Origin: Paractinoplanes atraurantiacus
GTDB lineage: Bacteria; Actinomycetota; Actinomycetes; Mycobacteriales; Micromonosporaceae
NCBI RefSeq assembly: GCF_900215205.1
Contig: NZ_OBDY01000007.1
Location: forward strand, 62,001 to 126,000
Reading direction: 5' to 3'
Length of the DNA stretch: 64,000 nt
Part shown: in pieces, positions 1-7,136 of the stretch
Layout of the letters: every line of letters begins with the position of its first letter
How positions within the stretch are numbered: position 1 is the stretch's first letter
Notes under the pieces: model-generated
What the model saw: only the letters and a program-made list of their open reading frames with translations
Told to the model about the DNA's origin: nothing
The model's database searches: none
Translations under genes and position numbers: made by a program

Positions 1-1
1 C

Positions 2-1453
2 TTCGCGTACCTGGCCGGCGACCACCATGTGCACACGGTGTACAGCCACGACGCCAAGTACACGTTCAGTCAGCAGGCCATGCGGGCGGCCCAGTTCGGT
101 CTCGACTGGATGGTCATGACCGAGCACAGCAACATCGGGCACGCCAACGCCGGCGGCGCCCTGGCCGAGCACGCCGAAGTGGTCACGGCCCGCGCCGAGA
201 ACCCCCGCATGCTGCTCTTCCAGGGTCTCGAGTGGTACATCCCGGGCGCCGAGCACGCGACCGTCTTCACCGCGCCGGGTGCCAACGAGGCGACGATCCT
301 GCGCGACTTCGAGTTGGCGTACGACGGCAAGCTCCTCAACCGCACCACGTCCACCGCCGAGAACGAGGCGCTGGCCGTCGCGGCGATCAAATGGCTGGCC
401 GCCCGCAAACGCGCCGGCGACGTCCCGGACGTGCTCGTGCTGGCCAACCACCCGTCCCGGCTCGGCATCGACTCGCCGTCCGAGCTGCGCGGATGGCGCG
501 ACGCCGACCCCAGCATCATGATCGGCATGGAGGGCGCCCCCGGCGCGCAGGGCGCGGCGCTGCCCGGGTGGCGCGGCTCGAACAGCGTTCGCGGCGAGTA
601 CGAGAACAAGCCGTCGGACCAGTCCTGGGCCGGCTACCCCGCCGAGGCGTACGTCACCTACGGCGGTTTTGATTGGATGACGGCCACAGTCGGTGGCATG
701 TGGGATGCGCTGCTCGCGGAGGGCAAGCTCTTCTCCATCACGTCGAACTCGGACAACCACCGGACCGTTTACGACACGTGGCGCAACGGGGACTGGCCGG
801 CCGGGCAGAACTTCGACAACACCGGCAAACTCCCCGACCCCGTCCCGACGACGACACCCCAGGCCGGCAGTGACTTCTGGCCAGGACAATTCAGCCGTAC
901 GCACGTGGGCGTGACCCGCTACGGCTACCGCGAAGTGATGGACGGCTTGCGCGCCGGCCGCGTCTGGGCCGACCACGGCCAGCTGCTCGACGCCGTCGAC
1001 GTGCGGCTCGTCGGCTCGGGATCAAAATCGGCCACCTTGGGCGGTCGCCTGCGTGCGCGCCGCGGCGAGAAGCTGACCCTGCTGGTCACGGTCACCACCG
1101 CCTCGAGGCCGAACCTGCACAACGTGGTGCCGTCCCTGGCCCACGTGGATGTCATTCAGGGTGCCGTACGCGGACCGGCCGCCGACAGGAGCACGTGGCG
1201 CGCCCCGGCCACACGGGTCACCCGCAGCATCGGCGTGGCCGGCCGCAAGGGCACCTACACCCTGCGGATCCCGATCGACCCCGTGCGCGAGCCCGGATAT
1301 CTGCGCCTGCGCGGCAGCGACGGCCGCCGCAACGGCCCCGGCCTGCTCGGCAAGGCGATCGACCCGCGAGGCCCGATCGCACACACGCCCGGCGACGGCG
1401 ACCCGTGGCTGGACACGTGGTTCTACACCAACCCCATCTTCATCGACCTGTGA
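2..1453 (+). CDS. PHP-domain metal-dependent phosphoesterase-like protein (5' end outside window)
   Basis: The reading frame is open from base 2, through DHHVHT and on to the stop, so the GTG at 29 is internal and the true start lies before the window; 483 residues are visible. The N-terminal part carries PHP-type metal-ligand motifs: H-x-H in DHHVHT, VMTEHSN, an ANHPS segment and SNSDNH near visible residue 250. PHP proteins hydrolyse phosphoesters with a multinuclear metal centre. The last 130 residues are beta-rich and look like an accessory domain. No membrane segment is seen in the visible part. The gene ends just before two strong hairpins. Substrate cannot be told from the sequence. 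Confidence 0.75.
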   Translation, partial: FAYLAGDHHVHTVYSHDAKYTFSQQAMRAAQFGLDWMVMTEHSNIGHANAGGALAEHAEVVTARAENPRMLLFQGLEWYIPGAEHATVFTAPGANEATILRDFELAYDGKLLNRTTSTAENEALAVAAIKWLAARKRAGDVPDVLVLANHPSRLGIDSPSELRGWRDADPSIMIGMEGAPGAQGAALPGWRGSNSVRGEYENKPSDQSWAGYPAEAYVTYGGFDWMTATVGGMWDALLAEGKLFSITSNSDNHRTVYDTWRNGDWPAGQNFDNTGKLPDPVPTTTPQAGSDFWPGQFSRTHVGVTRYGYREVMDGLRAGRVWADHGQLLDAVDVRLVGSGSKSATLGGRLRARRGEKLTLLVTVTTASRPNLHNVVPSLAHVDVIQGAVRGPAADRSTWRAPATRVTRSIGVAGRKGTYTLRIPIDPVREPGYLRLRGSDGRRNGPGLLGKAIDPRGPIAHTPGDGDPWLDTWFYTNPIFIDL

Positions 1454-1458
1454 TGGAG

Positions 1459-1535
1459 GGCGGCCCGGGAAGACCCCCACGCCCGGGCCGCCGACGAGCC
1501 TCGATGACAACCGGTCATCGGGGCTCGTCCCTTTT
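1459..1535 (+). terminator. Tandem hairpin terminator after the PHP gene
   Basis: Two stem-loops in a row. The first has perfect 11-bp arms (GGCGGCCCGGG, 1459-1469, with 1482-1492). The second has 16-bp arms with one G-U pair (1493-1508 with 1514-1529), loop AACCG, followed by CCTTTT. The second is a textbook intrinsic terminator. Confidence 0.8.
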
Positions 1536-1550
1536 CGGTACGGTGTCGCG

Positions 1551-1643
1551 ATGCTCGCCATCAAGCCTCTGCATCTGCTGGTCTGCCTCATCGTGGTGGT
1601 CGGCCTGGTCGCCGCCGTGATCGTGGCCTCGCGCCGGCGCTGA
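1551..1643 (+). CDS. Very small single-span membrane peptide (30 aa)
   Basis: A 30-residue frame starting at ATG directly after the terminator: MLAIKPLHLL, a hydrophobic stretch LVCLIVVVGLVAAVIVA, then a basic tail SRRR. The pattern is one membrane helix with positive charge at the C-terminal end. Coding is suggested by GC-rich third positions and the clean helix/tail organisation; there is no Shine-Dalgarno sequence. Function unknown; a chance frame remains possible. Confidence 0.4.
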   Translation: MLAIKPLHLLVCLIVVVGLVAAVIVASRRR

Positions 1644-1717
1644 CCTTTTCCCCGCTGCCCCGCCGCTCGTCCGGCGCCTCCTGTCGGCGACCGTCCAAAA
1701 GTGTCATACCCCCGGTC

Positions 1718-1723
1718 TAGGGT
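1718..1723 (+). promoter_or_regulatory. -10-like TAGGGT, leaderless start
   Basis: TAGGGT lies 6 nt before the ATG of the kinase-fold gene and no Shine-Dalgarno sequence is present, as expected of a leaderless transcript beginning at or next to the start codon. Confidence 0.45.
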
Positions 1724-1729
1724 CGCCTC

Positions 1730-2560
1730 ATGACGCAGACCGGCAGCGCGTCCCGTCCCGCGCACCCACCACACACCACCTCCGGGCCGTCAGTTTCGGA
1801 CGATCCGGAGGCGCGGCCACGCGTCGTGCCCGACCCGGCCATCCGGCGCCCTCATGACGGTGCGGGTGCGGGCGCTGATCGTCTTGGGTCGTCGGCGGCG
1901 TTGTTCGCGGCGAATGCCGATCATCGTGAGGTGGAGCGAAGGCTGGTCGCCGCGGGGTGGACGCCGTGCGGGGCCGGGGACTGGGCGATCGCGCTGCGGT
2001 CGCCGGGCGGGGCGGTCGCGGCGCGGATCAGCCCGTTCGATCCGACCGGGCCCTATACGGCGGCGCTGTACCGGGAGGCGGCCCACACCCGGCAGGTGCC
2101 CGTGCTGTTCGAGCATCGGCGGCTGGCCGGTGGCGGTGACCTTCAGGTCATGGAGTGGCTGCGACCTGTGCCCGAGGACGAGGCGGCCGCGTTCCACCGG
2201 GCGATCGCAGCCGGGGCGGCCGAGGTCGCCGAGCTGGTCCGCGTCGTCCGGGCGGTCCATGAGCGGGCCACGAGGGAGCTGCCGTGGTGCGGGCCGCTCG
2301 ACACCAATCCGTCAAACGTCATGCGCGCCGCCGACGGGCATCTCGTGGTGGCCGACCTCTTCTACGCGGACGGTCCCGCCCTCTACGAGACGGCGGCCAC
2401 GCGGCCCGACCTGCTGGTCGCCCGCATCCCCGAGCCGGAGCGCCGCTTCATGACCGAGATCCCGATGACCAGCTCCGGCCCGTGGAGTCCCGGCGAGCGG
2501 GCGGCCCTGCGCGCCGGCATCGCCGCGGCCGACGTCCGCCGGGAGGTGGCGACCACCTGA
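1730..2560 (+). CDS. Kinase-fold (APH/protein-kinase-like) protein, function unknown
   Basis: 276 residues. The first ~55 are Pro/Ser-rich and probably disordered. The rest resembles a reduced phosphotransferase fold: the segment LDTNPSNVMR (about residue 189) has the Asp-x-x-x-x-Asn spacing of a catalytic loop and is followed by VVADLF, like the metal-binding Asp motif of the APH/kinase superfamily. A glycine loop is not obvious, so the protein may bind nucleotide atypically or be inactive. It is first in an operon: its TGA overlaps the ATG of the LexA-like gene by one base (TGATG), implying translational coupling. Confidence 0.55.
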   Translation: MTQTGSASRPAHPPHTTSGPSVSDDPEARPRVVPDPAIRRPHDGAGAGADRLGSSAALFAANADHREVERRLVAAGWTPCGAGDWAIALRSPGGAVAARISPFDPTGPYTAALYREAAHTRQVPVLFEHRRLAGGGDLQVMEWLRPVPEDEAAAFHRAIAAGAAEVAELVRVVRAVHERATRELPWCGPLDTNPSNVMRAADGHLVVADLFYADGPALYETAATRPDLLVARIPEPERRFMTEIPMTSSGPWSPGERAALRAGIAAADVRREVATT

Positions 2561-3876
2561 TGCAGTCCGCACGGCACGACGACCTGTCCGCACGGCAGCG
2601 CCACATCCTGTCCTTCCTGGCCGACTGGACGGGCCGCCACGGCTACCCACCCACCATCCGCGAGATCGGCGACGCGGTAGGCCTGACCTCGTCCTCCAGC
2701 GTCGCCTACCAGCTGGCCCAACTCGAACGCAAAGGCCACCTGCGCCGCCGGGCCGGCCGCGCCCTCCTCCCCGACCGCCCCCGCCCGCCCGCCGAGCCAC
2801 GCCAAGCGAGGCCCGCCGCCGAGTGGCCACCCTCGGAAACCCAACCCGAGCGCCCGGCCCCGACCAGCCACCCGGCAGAGCCAACCTCCTGCGGTGCGCA
2901 TGGGGCAGGGCCGGGTTCCGGCCCGACCGACGTGGCCGAAGCGTGCGAGGGCCAAGCGCGCGCCGACCGGCCCAGCGCGACCGTGAATGAAGCGGGCGCC
3001 AGGCAAACCAGCGCGGGCGAACAGAGCGTGAGTGGCGCGCGCGCCGACCCTTCCAGTGACGGCAGGGCGAGCGCGGGTGAAGCGCCTGCCGACCGGATGA
3101 GCGTGGGCGGGCACAGCGCGGGTGGACCGTCCGCTGATCGGACGAGCCCGGGCGAGGACAGCGCAGGTGGAGTGTCTGTTGGCCGGACGACCGCGGGTGA
3201 GACTCGCGAGGCTGGGGTGCGCGCTGACCGGATCAGTGGTGGTGAGGCGAGCGTGGACGGGGTGCCGGGAGGTCGGACGAACTCAGGCGGGGGAAGCGCC
3301 GGTGGAGTGCGCGCTGACCGGACTCGCGCTATTAACAAAAGCGGCGCTGGCCGTGCCCGCGTGAGTGGGGAGAGCGGCGATGGACTGCGCGCTGGCCGTG
3401 CCCGCGCGGGTGGGGCGAGCGGCGGTGGGGGGCGTGCCGGTCGGAGCCGGGCGAGCGGGGGGAACGGGGAGAAGGCGGGTGCTGGCCGGGCCGGAGCGGG
3501 TGGGGCTTCCGCCCGGCGGGCGGTTGTGCGTCATGGGACCGGGTGGGCGATGGGGGCGGAGGCCGGTGGGGTCTCGGACGGGATGCTTGTTGGGCCGGTG
3601 ACTCGGGACGGGCGGCTTGCGCTGCCTCGGGCCGTTGTCGGGGACGGGGAGCATTTCATGCTGCGGGTTCGGGACGATGTTCTGGGCGGTGCCGAGATTC
3701 GGGTCGGTGATCTGGTGGTTGTTCGGCGGCAGGGCGGGGCGCAGCCCGGCGACATCGTCGTGGCGATGGTGGAGGGTGAGGTCACGGTGTGCGTGTTTGA
3801 ACGGGACCGGACGGGACCCGCGGCCACCGAGCTTGCTGTGCTCGGTCGTGTCGTCGCGGTTCTGAGGCAGCTGTGA
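2560..3876 (+). CDS. LexA-like protein with repeat linker and degenerate peptidase site
   Basis: 438 residues, about twice normal LexA. Residues 10-63 form a LexA-type winged helix (SARQRHILSFLADW, GYPPTIREIGDAVGL, SSVAYQLAQLERKG). Residues 75-340 are a Gly/Ala/Arg/Asp-rich linker of degenerate 15-residue repeats. The last ~100 residues align to the LexA S24 domain (FMLRVRDDVLGGAEIRVGDLV, then GDIVVAMVEGEVTVCVFERD), but the GDSM serine position is Val in DDVL and the TVK lysine position is Cys in TVC. The Ala-Gly cleavage dipeptide is not evident in the segment MLVGPVTRDG. Self-cleavage is therefore unlikely; DNA binding looks retained. Start ATG overlaps the upstream stop; the downstream GTG overlaps this stop (GTGA). 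Confidence 0.75.
   Translation: MQSARHDDLSARQRHILSFLADWTGRHGYPPTIREIGDAVGLTSSSSVAYQLAQLERKGHLRRRAGRALLPDRPRPPAEPRQARPAAEWPPSETQPERPAPTSHPAEPTSCGAHGAGPGSGPTDVAEACEGQARADRPSATVNEAGARQTSAGEQSVSGARADPSSDGRASAGEAPADRMSVGGHSAGGPSADRTSPGEDSAGGVSVGRTTAGETREAGVRADRISGGEASVDGVPGGRTNSGGGSAGGVRADRTRAINKSGAGRARVSGESGDGLRAGRARAGGASGGGGRAGRSRASGGNGEKAGAGRAGAGGASARRAVVRHGTGWAMGAEAGGVSDGMLVGPVTRDGRLALPRAVVGDGEHFMLRVRDDVLGGAEIRVGDLVVVRRQGGAQPGDIVVAMVEGEVTVCVFERDRTGPAATELAVLGRVVAVLRQL
3085..3522 (+). repeat. Degenerate 45-bp (15-aa) tandem repeat in the LexA-like linker
   Basis: Nine in-frame units with loose consensus R/S-A-D/G-R-x-S-x-G-x-x-S-A-G-G-V, for example SADRTSPGEDSAGGV and RAGRARAGGASGGGG. One unit pair is 26 rather than 30 residues. 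Length is a multiple of three throughout, so the reading frame has been kept during expansion. Confidence 0.7.
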
Positions 3877-4706
3877 GCGGGCTTCCGGCCGACAGCCACG
3901 TCCACAGTGAGTGGTCGTGGGACGCGCCCGGCGGGGACATGGAGGCGACCTGTGCCCGGGCCGTCGAGGTCGGGCTGCCGGCGGTTGCCTTCACCGAGCA
4001 TCTCGACCACACGGTGTGGCGGATCGAGGTCGAGGGGCCGTACGCCTCGGACGTCCTCACCTCCCGGGCGGGGGCGGACCGGTTGCTGACGCCGCCGCGG
4101 TTCGACGCCGTCGGCTATCTGGCGGCGGTCGAGCGGTGCCGGGAGAAGTTTCCGGAGCTGCGGATTCTCAGTGGGCTGGAGATGGGGGAGCCGCACTGGC
4201 ACGCGGAAGCCTGTGGGCGGGTGCTCGCGGCGGGGCGCTTCGATCGGCTGCTCGGGTCGCTGCACGCGCTTCCCGACAACGGTGTCTATGCCGAGCCGTG
4301 GGGCATCTATCCGCATCGGGAACCGGCCGTGGTGATGCGCGAATACCTCGAGGCGGTCGCGGTCATGGTCGGCACGGACTCGCCGTTCGCGGTGCTGGCG
4401 CACATCGACTATCCGGTGCGGTCGTGGCCGGGGCGCTTCGAGCCCACCGCGTTCGAGGAGGAGTTCCGGTACGCCCTGCGGGCCACCGCCGAGTCAGGGC
4501 GGGCGCTGGAGGTCAACACCCGGATTCCGCTGCACGCCACGATCCTGCGCTGGTGGCACGACGAAGGCGGGGACGCCATCAGCTTCGGCAGCGACGCCCA
4601 CCTTCCCGAGCTGGCCGGGCACGGGTTCGCCGAGGCGGCCCACATGGCCGAGGCCCACGGGTTTCGGCCCGGGCGCAGCCCGTACGACCTCTGGGGAAGG
4701 GCCTAA
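3873..4706 (+). CDS. PHP-domain phosphatase, histidinol-phosphatase (HisJ/HisK)-like
   Basis: 277 residues, the normal size for PHP-type histidinol phosphatases. Metal-ligand motifs in order: DSHVHSEWSWD, AFTEHLDH, GLEMGE, LGSLHAL, HIDYP and the late SDAHLPE. The GTG start overlaps the preceding TGA (GTGA), so it is the third gene of a coupled operon with a kinase-fold protein and a LexA-like protein. Histidine biosynthesis genes are absent nearby, so the substrate may be another phosphomonoester. It ends head-on, overlapping by 4 bases the gene on the other strand. Confidence 0.75.
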   Translation: MSGLPADSHVHSEWSWDAPGGDMEATCARAVEVGLPAVAFTEHLDHTVWRIEVEGPYASDVLTSRAGADRLLTPPRFDAVGYLAAVERCREKFPELRILSGLEMGEPHWHAEACGRVLAAGRFDRLLGSLHALPDNGVYAEPWGIYPHREPAVVMREYLEAVAVMVGTDSPFAVLAHIDYPVRSWPGRFEPTAFEEEFRYALRATAESGRALEVNTRIPLHATILRWWHDEGGDAISFGSDAHLPELAGHGFAEAAHMAEAHGFRPGRSPYDLWGRA

Positions 4707-5461
4707 CCCTGGTACGGAGGTGCCACGCCCCAACCCCAGCGCGGCGTCGGGGCCTGTTCCGGCGGGGTCGCGCCGGGCTGGGAGTTGGCCACGGCCAGGC
4801 GGGTGCCCCACTCGATGTAGCCCATGAAAGCGGCCCGGAACTCGGGATCGCCGGGCAGCCCCACCTCGTCGGCGGCGTCCGCGAGGAGGCTCACCCAGCG
4901 GCGGCGCTGCGGTTCGGTGATGGCCCGGCCGACATGATGGGCGAGCATGTGGGGGTAGCCGCCGCGGTCGGCGGTGTACCGCGCGGGGCCGCCGAAAACC
5001 TCGGACAGCCACATCGCCACGTAGCGCGGATGGTCGGGATCCATGTGGGCGAACAGCGGGCCGATCAGGTCGTCGGACGCCACCAACTCGTAGAAGCGGC
5101 CGGTCAGGCGCTCGAAAGCCTCGGTGCCGCCCGCCCAGTCGTACAAACTCGGCACCGCGCCGCCGGAACCGCGCACCGCGGTCGGCTCGTAGTGGCGCAT
5201 CTCGTCGATGGCCTCGATGTAGGGGCGGATCTCGGCCAGGAAGCCGGGGAACAGGTCGCCGCCCCGGAAACCCCCGAGATGGTCGGCGGCGGACGTCCAC
5301 GTGATCCGCAGGATGTGGACGGCGGGCTCGTCGGTGCACCGGCTCAGCTCGTAGTCGAGGCACTGCGGCGCGCTTGCCAGGAAGCGCGCCGCACGGGCGT
5401 ACGCCTGCTCGAACTCGCCGGTGTCGCCGGGAACGCGGTACCGGATGTACTCGACGGTCAT
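4703..5461 (-). CDS. Fusion of antibiotic-biosynthesis-monooxygenase domain and group II truncated haemoglobin
   Basis: 252 residues. Residues 1-95 form a dimeric alpha/beta-barrel ABM domain (MTVEYIRYRVPG start, HILRITWTSAADHLGGFR). Residues ~110-230 are a group II truncated haemoglobin: FYELVASDDLIGPLF, the F-helix with proximal His in YPHMLAHHVGRAI, and the conserved Trp in RRRWVSLL. Such ABM-globin chimeras are known from actinomycetes (Streptomyces avermitilis) and are thought to link haem-oxygen chemistry to a quinone or other small substrate; the substrate is unknown. A -10-like TACGGT sits 6 nt before the ATG, so the mRNA may be leaderless. Confidence 0.85.
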   Translation of the reverse strand: MTVEYIRYRVPGDTGEFEQAYARAARFLASAPQCLDYELSRCTDEPAVHILRITWTSAADHLGGFRGGDLFPGFLAEIRPYIEAIDEMRHYEPTAVRGSGGAVPSLYDWAGGTEAFERLTGRFYELVASDDLIGPLFAHMDPDHPRYVAMWLSEVFGGPARYTADRGGYPHMLAHHVGRAITEPQRRRWVSLLADAADEVGLPGDPEFRAAFMGYIEWGTRLAVANSQPGATPPEQAPTPRWGWGVAPPYQG

Positions 5462-5467
5462 GCGTCC

Positions 5468-5473
5468 ACCGTA
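5468..5473 (-). promoter_or_regulatory. -10-like TACGGT for the haemoglobin fusion gene
   Basis: TACGGT on the minus strand, 6 nt upstream of the ATG, with no Shine-Dalgarno sequence. Confidence 0.45.
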
Positions 5474-5500
5474 GACCGGTGTTGCAAGGTAATTATGTAA

Positions 5501-6523
5501 TCAGGCGGCGGTCCAGCCGATCGCGGGGGCGATGTGCTTCGTGATCGTCTCCAGGATGCGGGCGTTGTAGGCGACGCCCAGCTGGTTCGGCACGGTGAAC
5601 AGGATCGTGTCGGCCGACTGCACGGCGGCGTCCGCGGCCAGCTCCGCCGCGATGCGGTCGGGCTCGCCCGCGAACGTACGGCCGAATCGCGACCGCACCC
5701 CCTCGAGAAGGCCGACCTGGTCGCCCTGGCCCTCGTTGCCGAAGTAGATCCGGTCGATCTCCTCCGTCACGGGCAGGACGCTGCGGGAGATCGACACGCG
5801 CGGGGTGCGGGAGTGGCCGGCCTGTTTCCACGCCTCGCGGTACATCTCGATCTGCTCCGCCTGCAACTCGTCGAACGGCACGCCGGTGTCCTCCGACAGC
5901 AGCGTCGAGCTCTGCAGGTTCACCCCGATCTCGGCCGCCCACTGCGCCGTCGCCCTCGTCCCGGCGCCCCACCAGATGCGGTCGCGCAGGCCGGGGGACT
6001 GGGGCTGGATGGCCAGGCCGCCGCTGACGCCGCCGGTGCGGGCCGGGTCCGTACGGGCCACGGCCTCGCCCGAGATGGCCGACAGGAAGATCTCGGTCTT
6101 CGAACGGGCCAGGTCGGCCGCCGTTTTGCCCTCGGGCGGGATGTAGCCGAACTGGTAGGCGCCGTTCAGCGCGGTCTCCGGGGATCCCCGCGACACGCCC
6201 AGCTGCAGGCGCCCGCCGCTGATCAGGTCGGCCGCCGCGGCCTCCTCGGCCATGTAGAGGGGGTTCTCGTAGCGCATGTCGATGACGCCGGTGCCGATCT
6301 CGATGCGCTTGGTGCGGGCGCCGATCGCGGCCAGCAGCGGAAACGGTGACGCCAGCTGGCGCTCGAAGTGGTGCACCCGGACGAACGCGCCGTCGACGCC
6401 CAGCTCTTCGGCTGCCTCGGCCAGCTCGATGGTCTGCAGCAGGGCGTCGGCCCCGGTGCGGGTCTGCGACCCGGCGGCGTCGCGCCAATGGCCGAAGGAC
6501 AGGAAACCGATCTTCTTCTTCAC
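5501..6523 (-). CDS. LLM-class flavin-dependent oxidoreductase (luciferase-like)
   Basis: 340 residues. Begins GTG AAG AAG (VKKKIGFLSFGHW) with AAGG about 12 nt upstream; the open frame further upstream has shadow-type composition. Luciferase-like TIM-barrel signatures are present: VRVHHFERQLASPFPLLAAI, IGTGVIDMRYENPLYMAEEAAAAD split across residues 75-100, and GRLQLGVSRGSPE, which binds the FMN/F420 phosphate in this superfamily. It is probably an FMN- or F420-dependent alkanal or similar oxidoreductase. Divergent from the DUF4142 gene with about 100 nt between them. Confidence 0.85.
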   Translation of the reverse strand: MKKKIGFLSFGHWRDAAGSQTRTGADALLQTIELAEAAEELGVDGAFVRVHHFERQLASPFPLLAAIGARTKRIEIGTGVIDMRYENPLYMAEEAAAADLISGGRLQLGVSRGSPETALNGAYQFGYIPPEGKTAADLARSKTEIFLSAISGEAVARTDPARTGGVSGGLAIQPQSPGLRDRIWWGAGTRATAQWAAEIGVNLQSSTLLSEDTGVPFDELQAEQIEMYREAWKQAGHSRTPRVSISRSVLPVTEEIDRIYFGNEGQGDQVGLLEGVRSRFGRTFAGEPDRIAAELAADAAVQSADTILFTVPNQLGVAYNARILETITKHIAPAIGWTAA

Positions 6524-6623
6524 GTGGCTGCCAACCTTTCCGGCCGTCCGCCTATTTCCGTACGCATGAAACGCCGCGAACCGGGAAAATTGGGCCCTGG
6601 CAACGACGCCCGAAAGGACCGAA

Positions 6624-7136
6624 ATGTTAAAGTATCTGACCGCCGTGGCCGCCGCGGCGGGACTTCTGGTGGCTCCGGCCCGACCGGCGAGCGCGGCGCC
6701 GAGCCTGCAGGACATCAGTTTCCTGTACGCGGCGCACGAGGCCCATCTGTTCGAGATCGCCGGCGGCCGCATCGCCGAGACGCGGGCCGCGACGCCCGAG
6801 GTGCGCGCGCTGGGCACCCGGTTCGTCCGGGACCATACGGCGATGGACCGGACCCTGACCGCGACCGCCGGCCGGCTGGGCGTGCTGCTGCCGTCCGAGC
6901 CGAACGCCGCCCAGCGCAGCCGCATCGCGCAGTACGAGACGTACGACCCGGCCCGCTTCGACGTCGTGTGGGTTCTCACCCAGCTGCTCGGCCACCAGAC
7001 CGCCGTGGCCGACGGGCGCCGCGAGATCAGGGACGGCGCCGAGCCGAGCGTGGTCAAGCTGGCCCAGGACGCCGCGCCCGTCGTGGCCGGGCACCACCAG
7101 ACGCTGATCAGCGTACGGAAGCAGCTGCAGTCCTGA
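6624..7136 (+). CDS. Secreted DUF4142 (ferritin-like fold) protein
   Basis: 170 residues with a clear signal peptide (MLKYLTAVAAAAGLLVAP, cleavage likely after ASAA near residue 25). The mature part is helical and shows the DUF4142 pattern: SFLYAAHEAHLFEIAGGRIAE, VRALGTRFVRDHTAMD and VAGHHQTLISVR. Members are exported four-helix proteins of unknown role with ferritin-like topology. ATG preceded by GAAAGGA. The last 29 bases overlap the end of the chemoreceptor gene on the other strand. Confidence 0.85.
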   Translation: MLKYLTAVAAAAGLLVAPARPASAAPSLQDISFLYAAHEAHLFEIAGGRIAETRAATPEVRALGTRFVRDHTAMDRTLTATAGRLGVLLPSEPNAAQRSRIAQYETYDPARFDVVWVLTQLLGHQTAVADGRREIRDGAEPSVVKLAQDAAPVVAGHHQTLISVRKQLQS

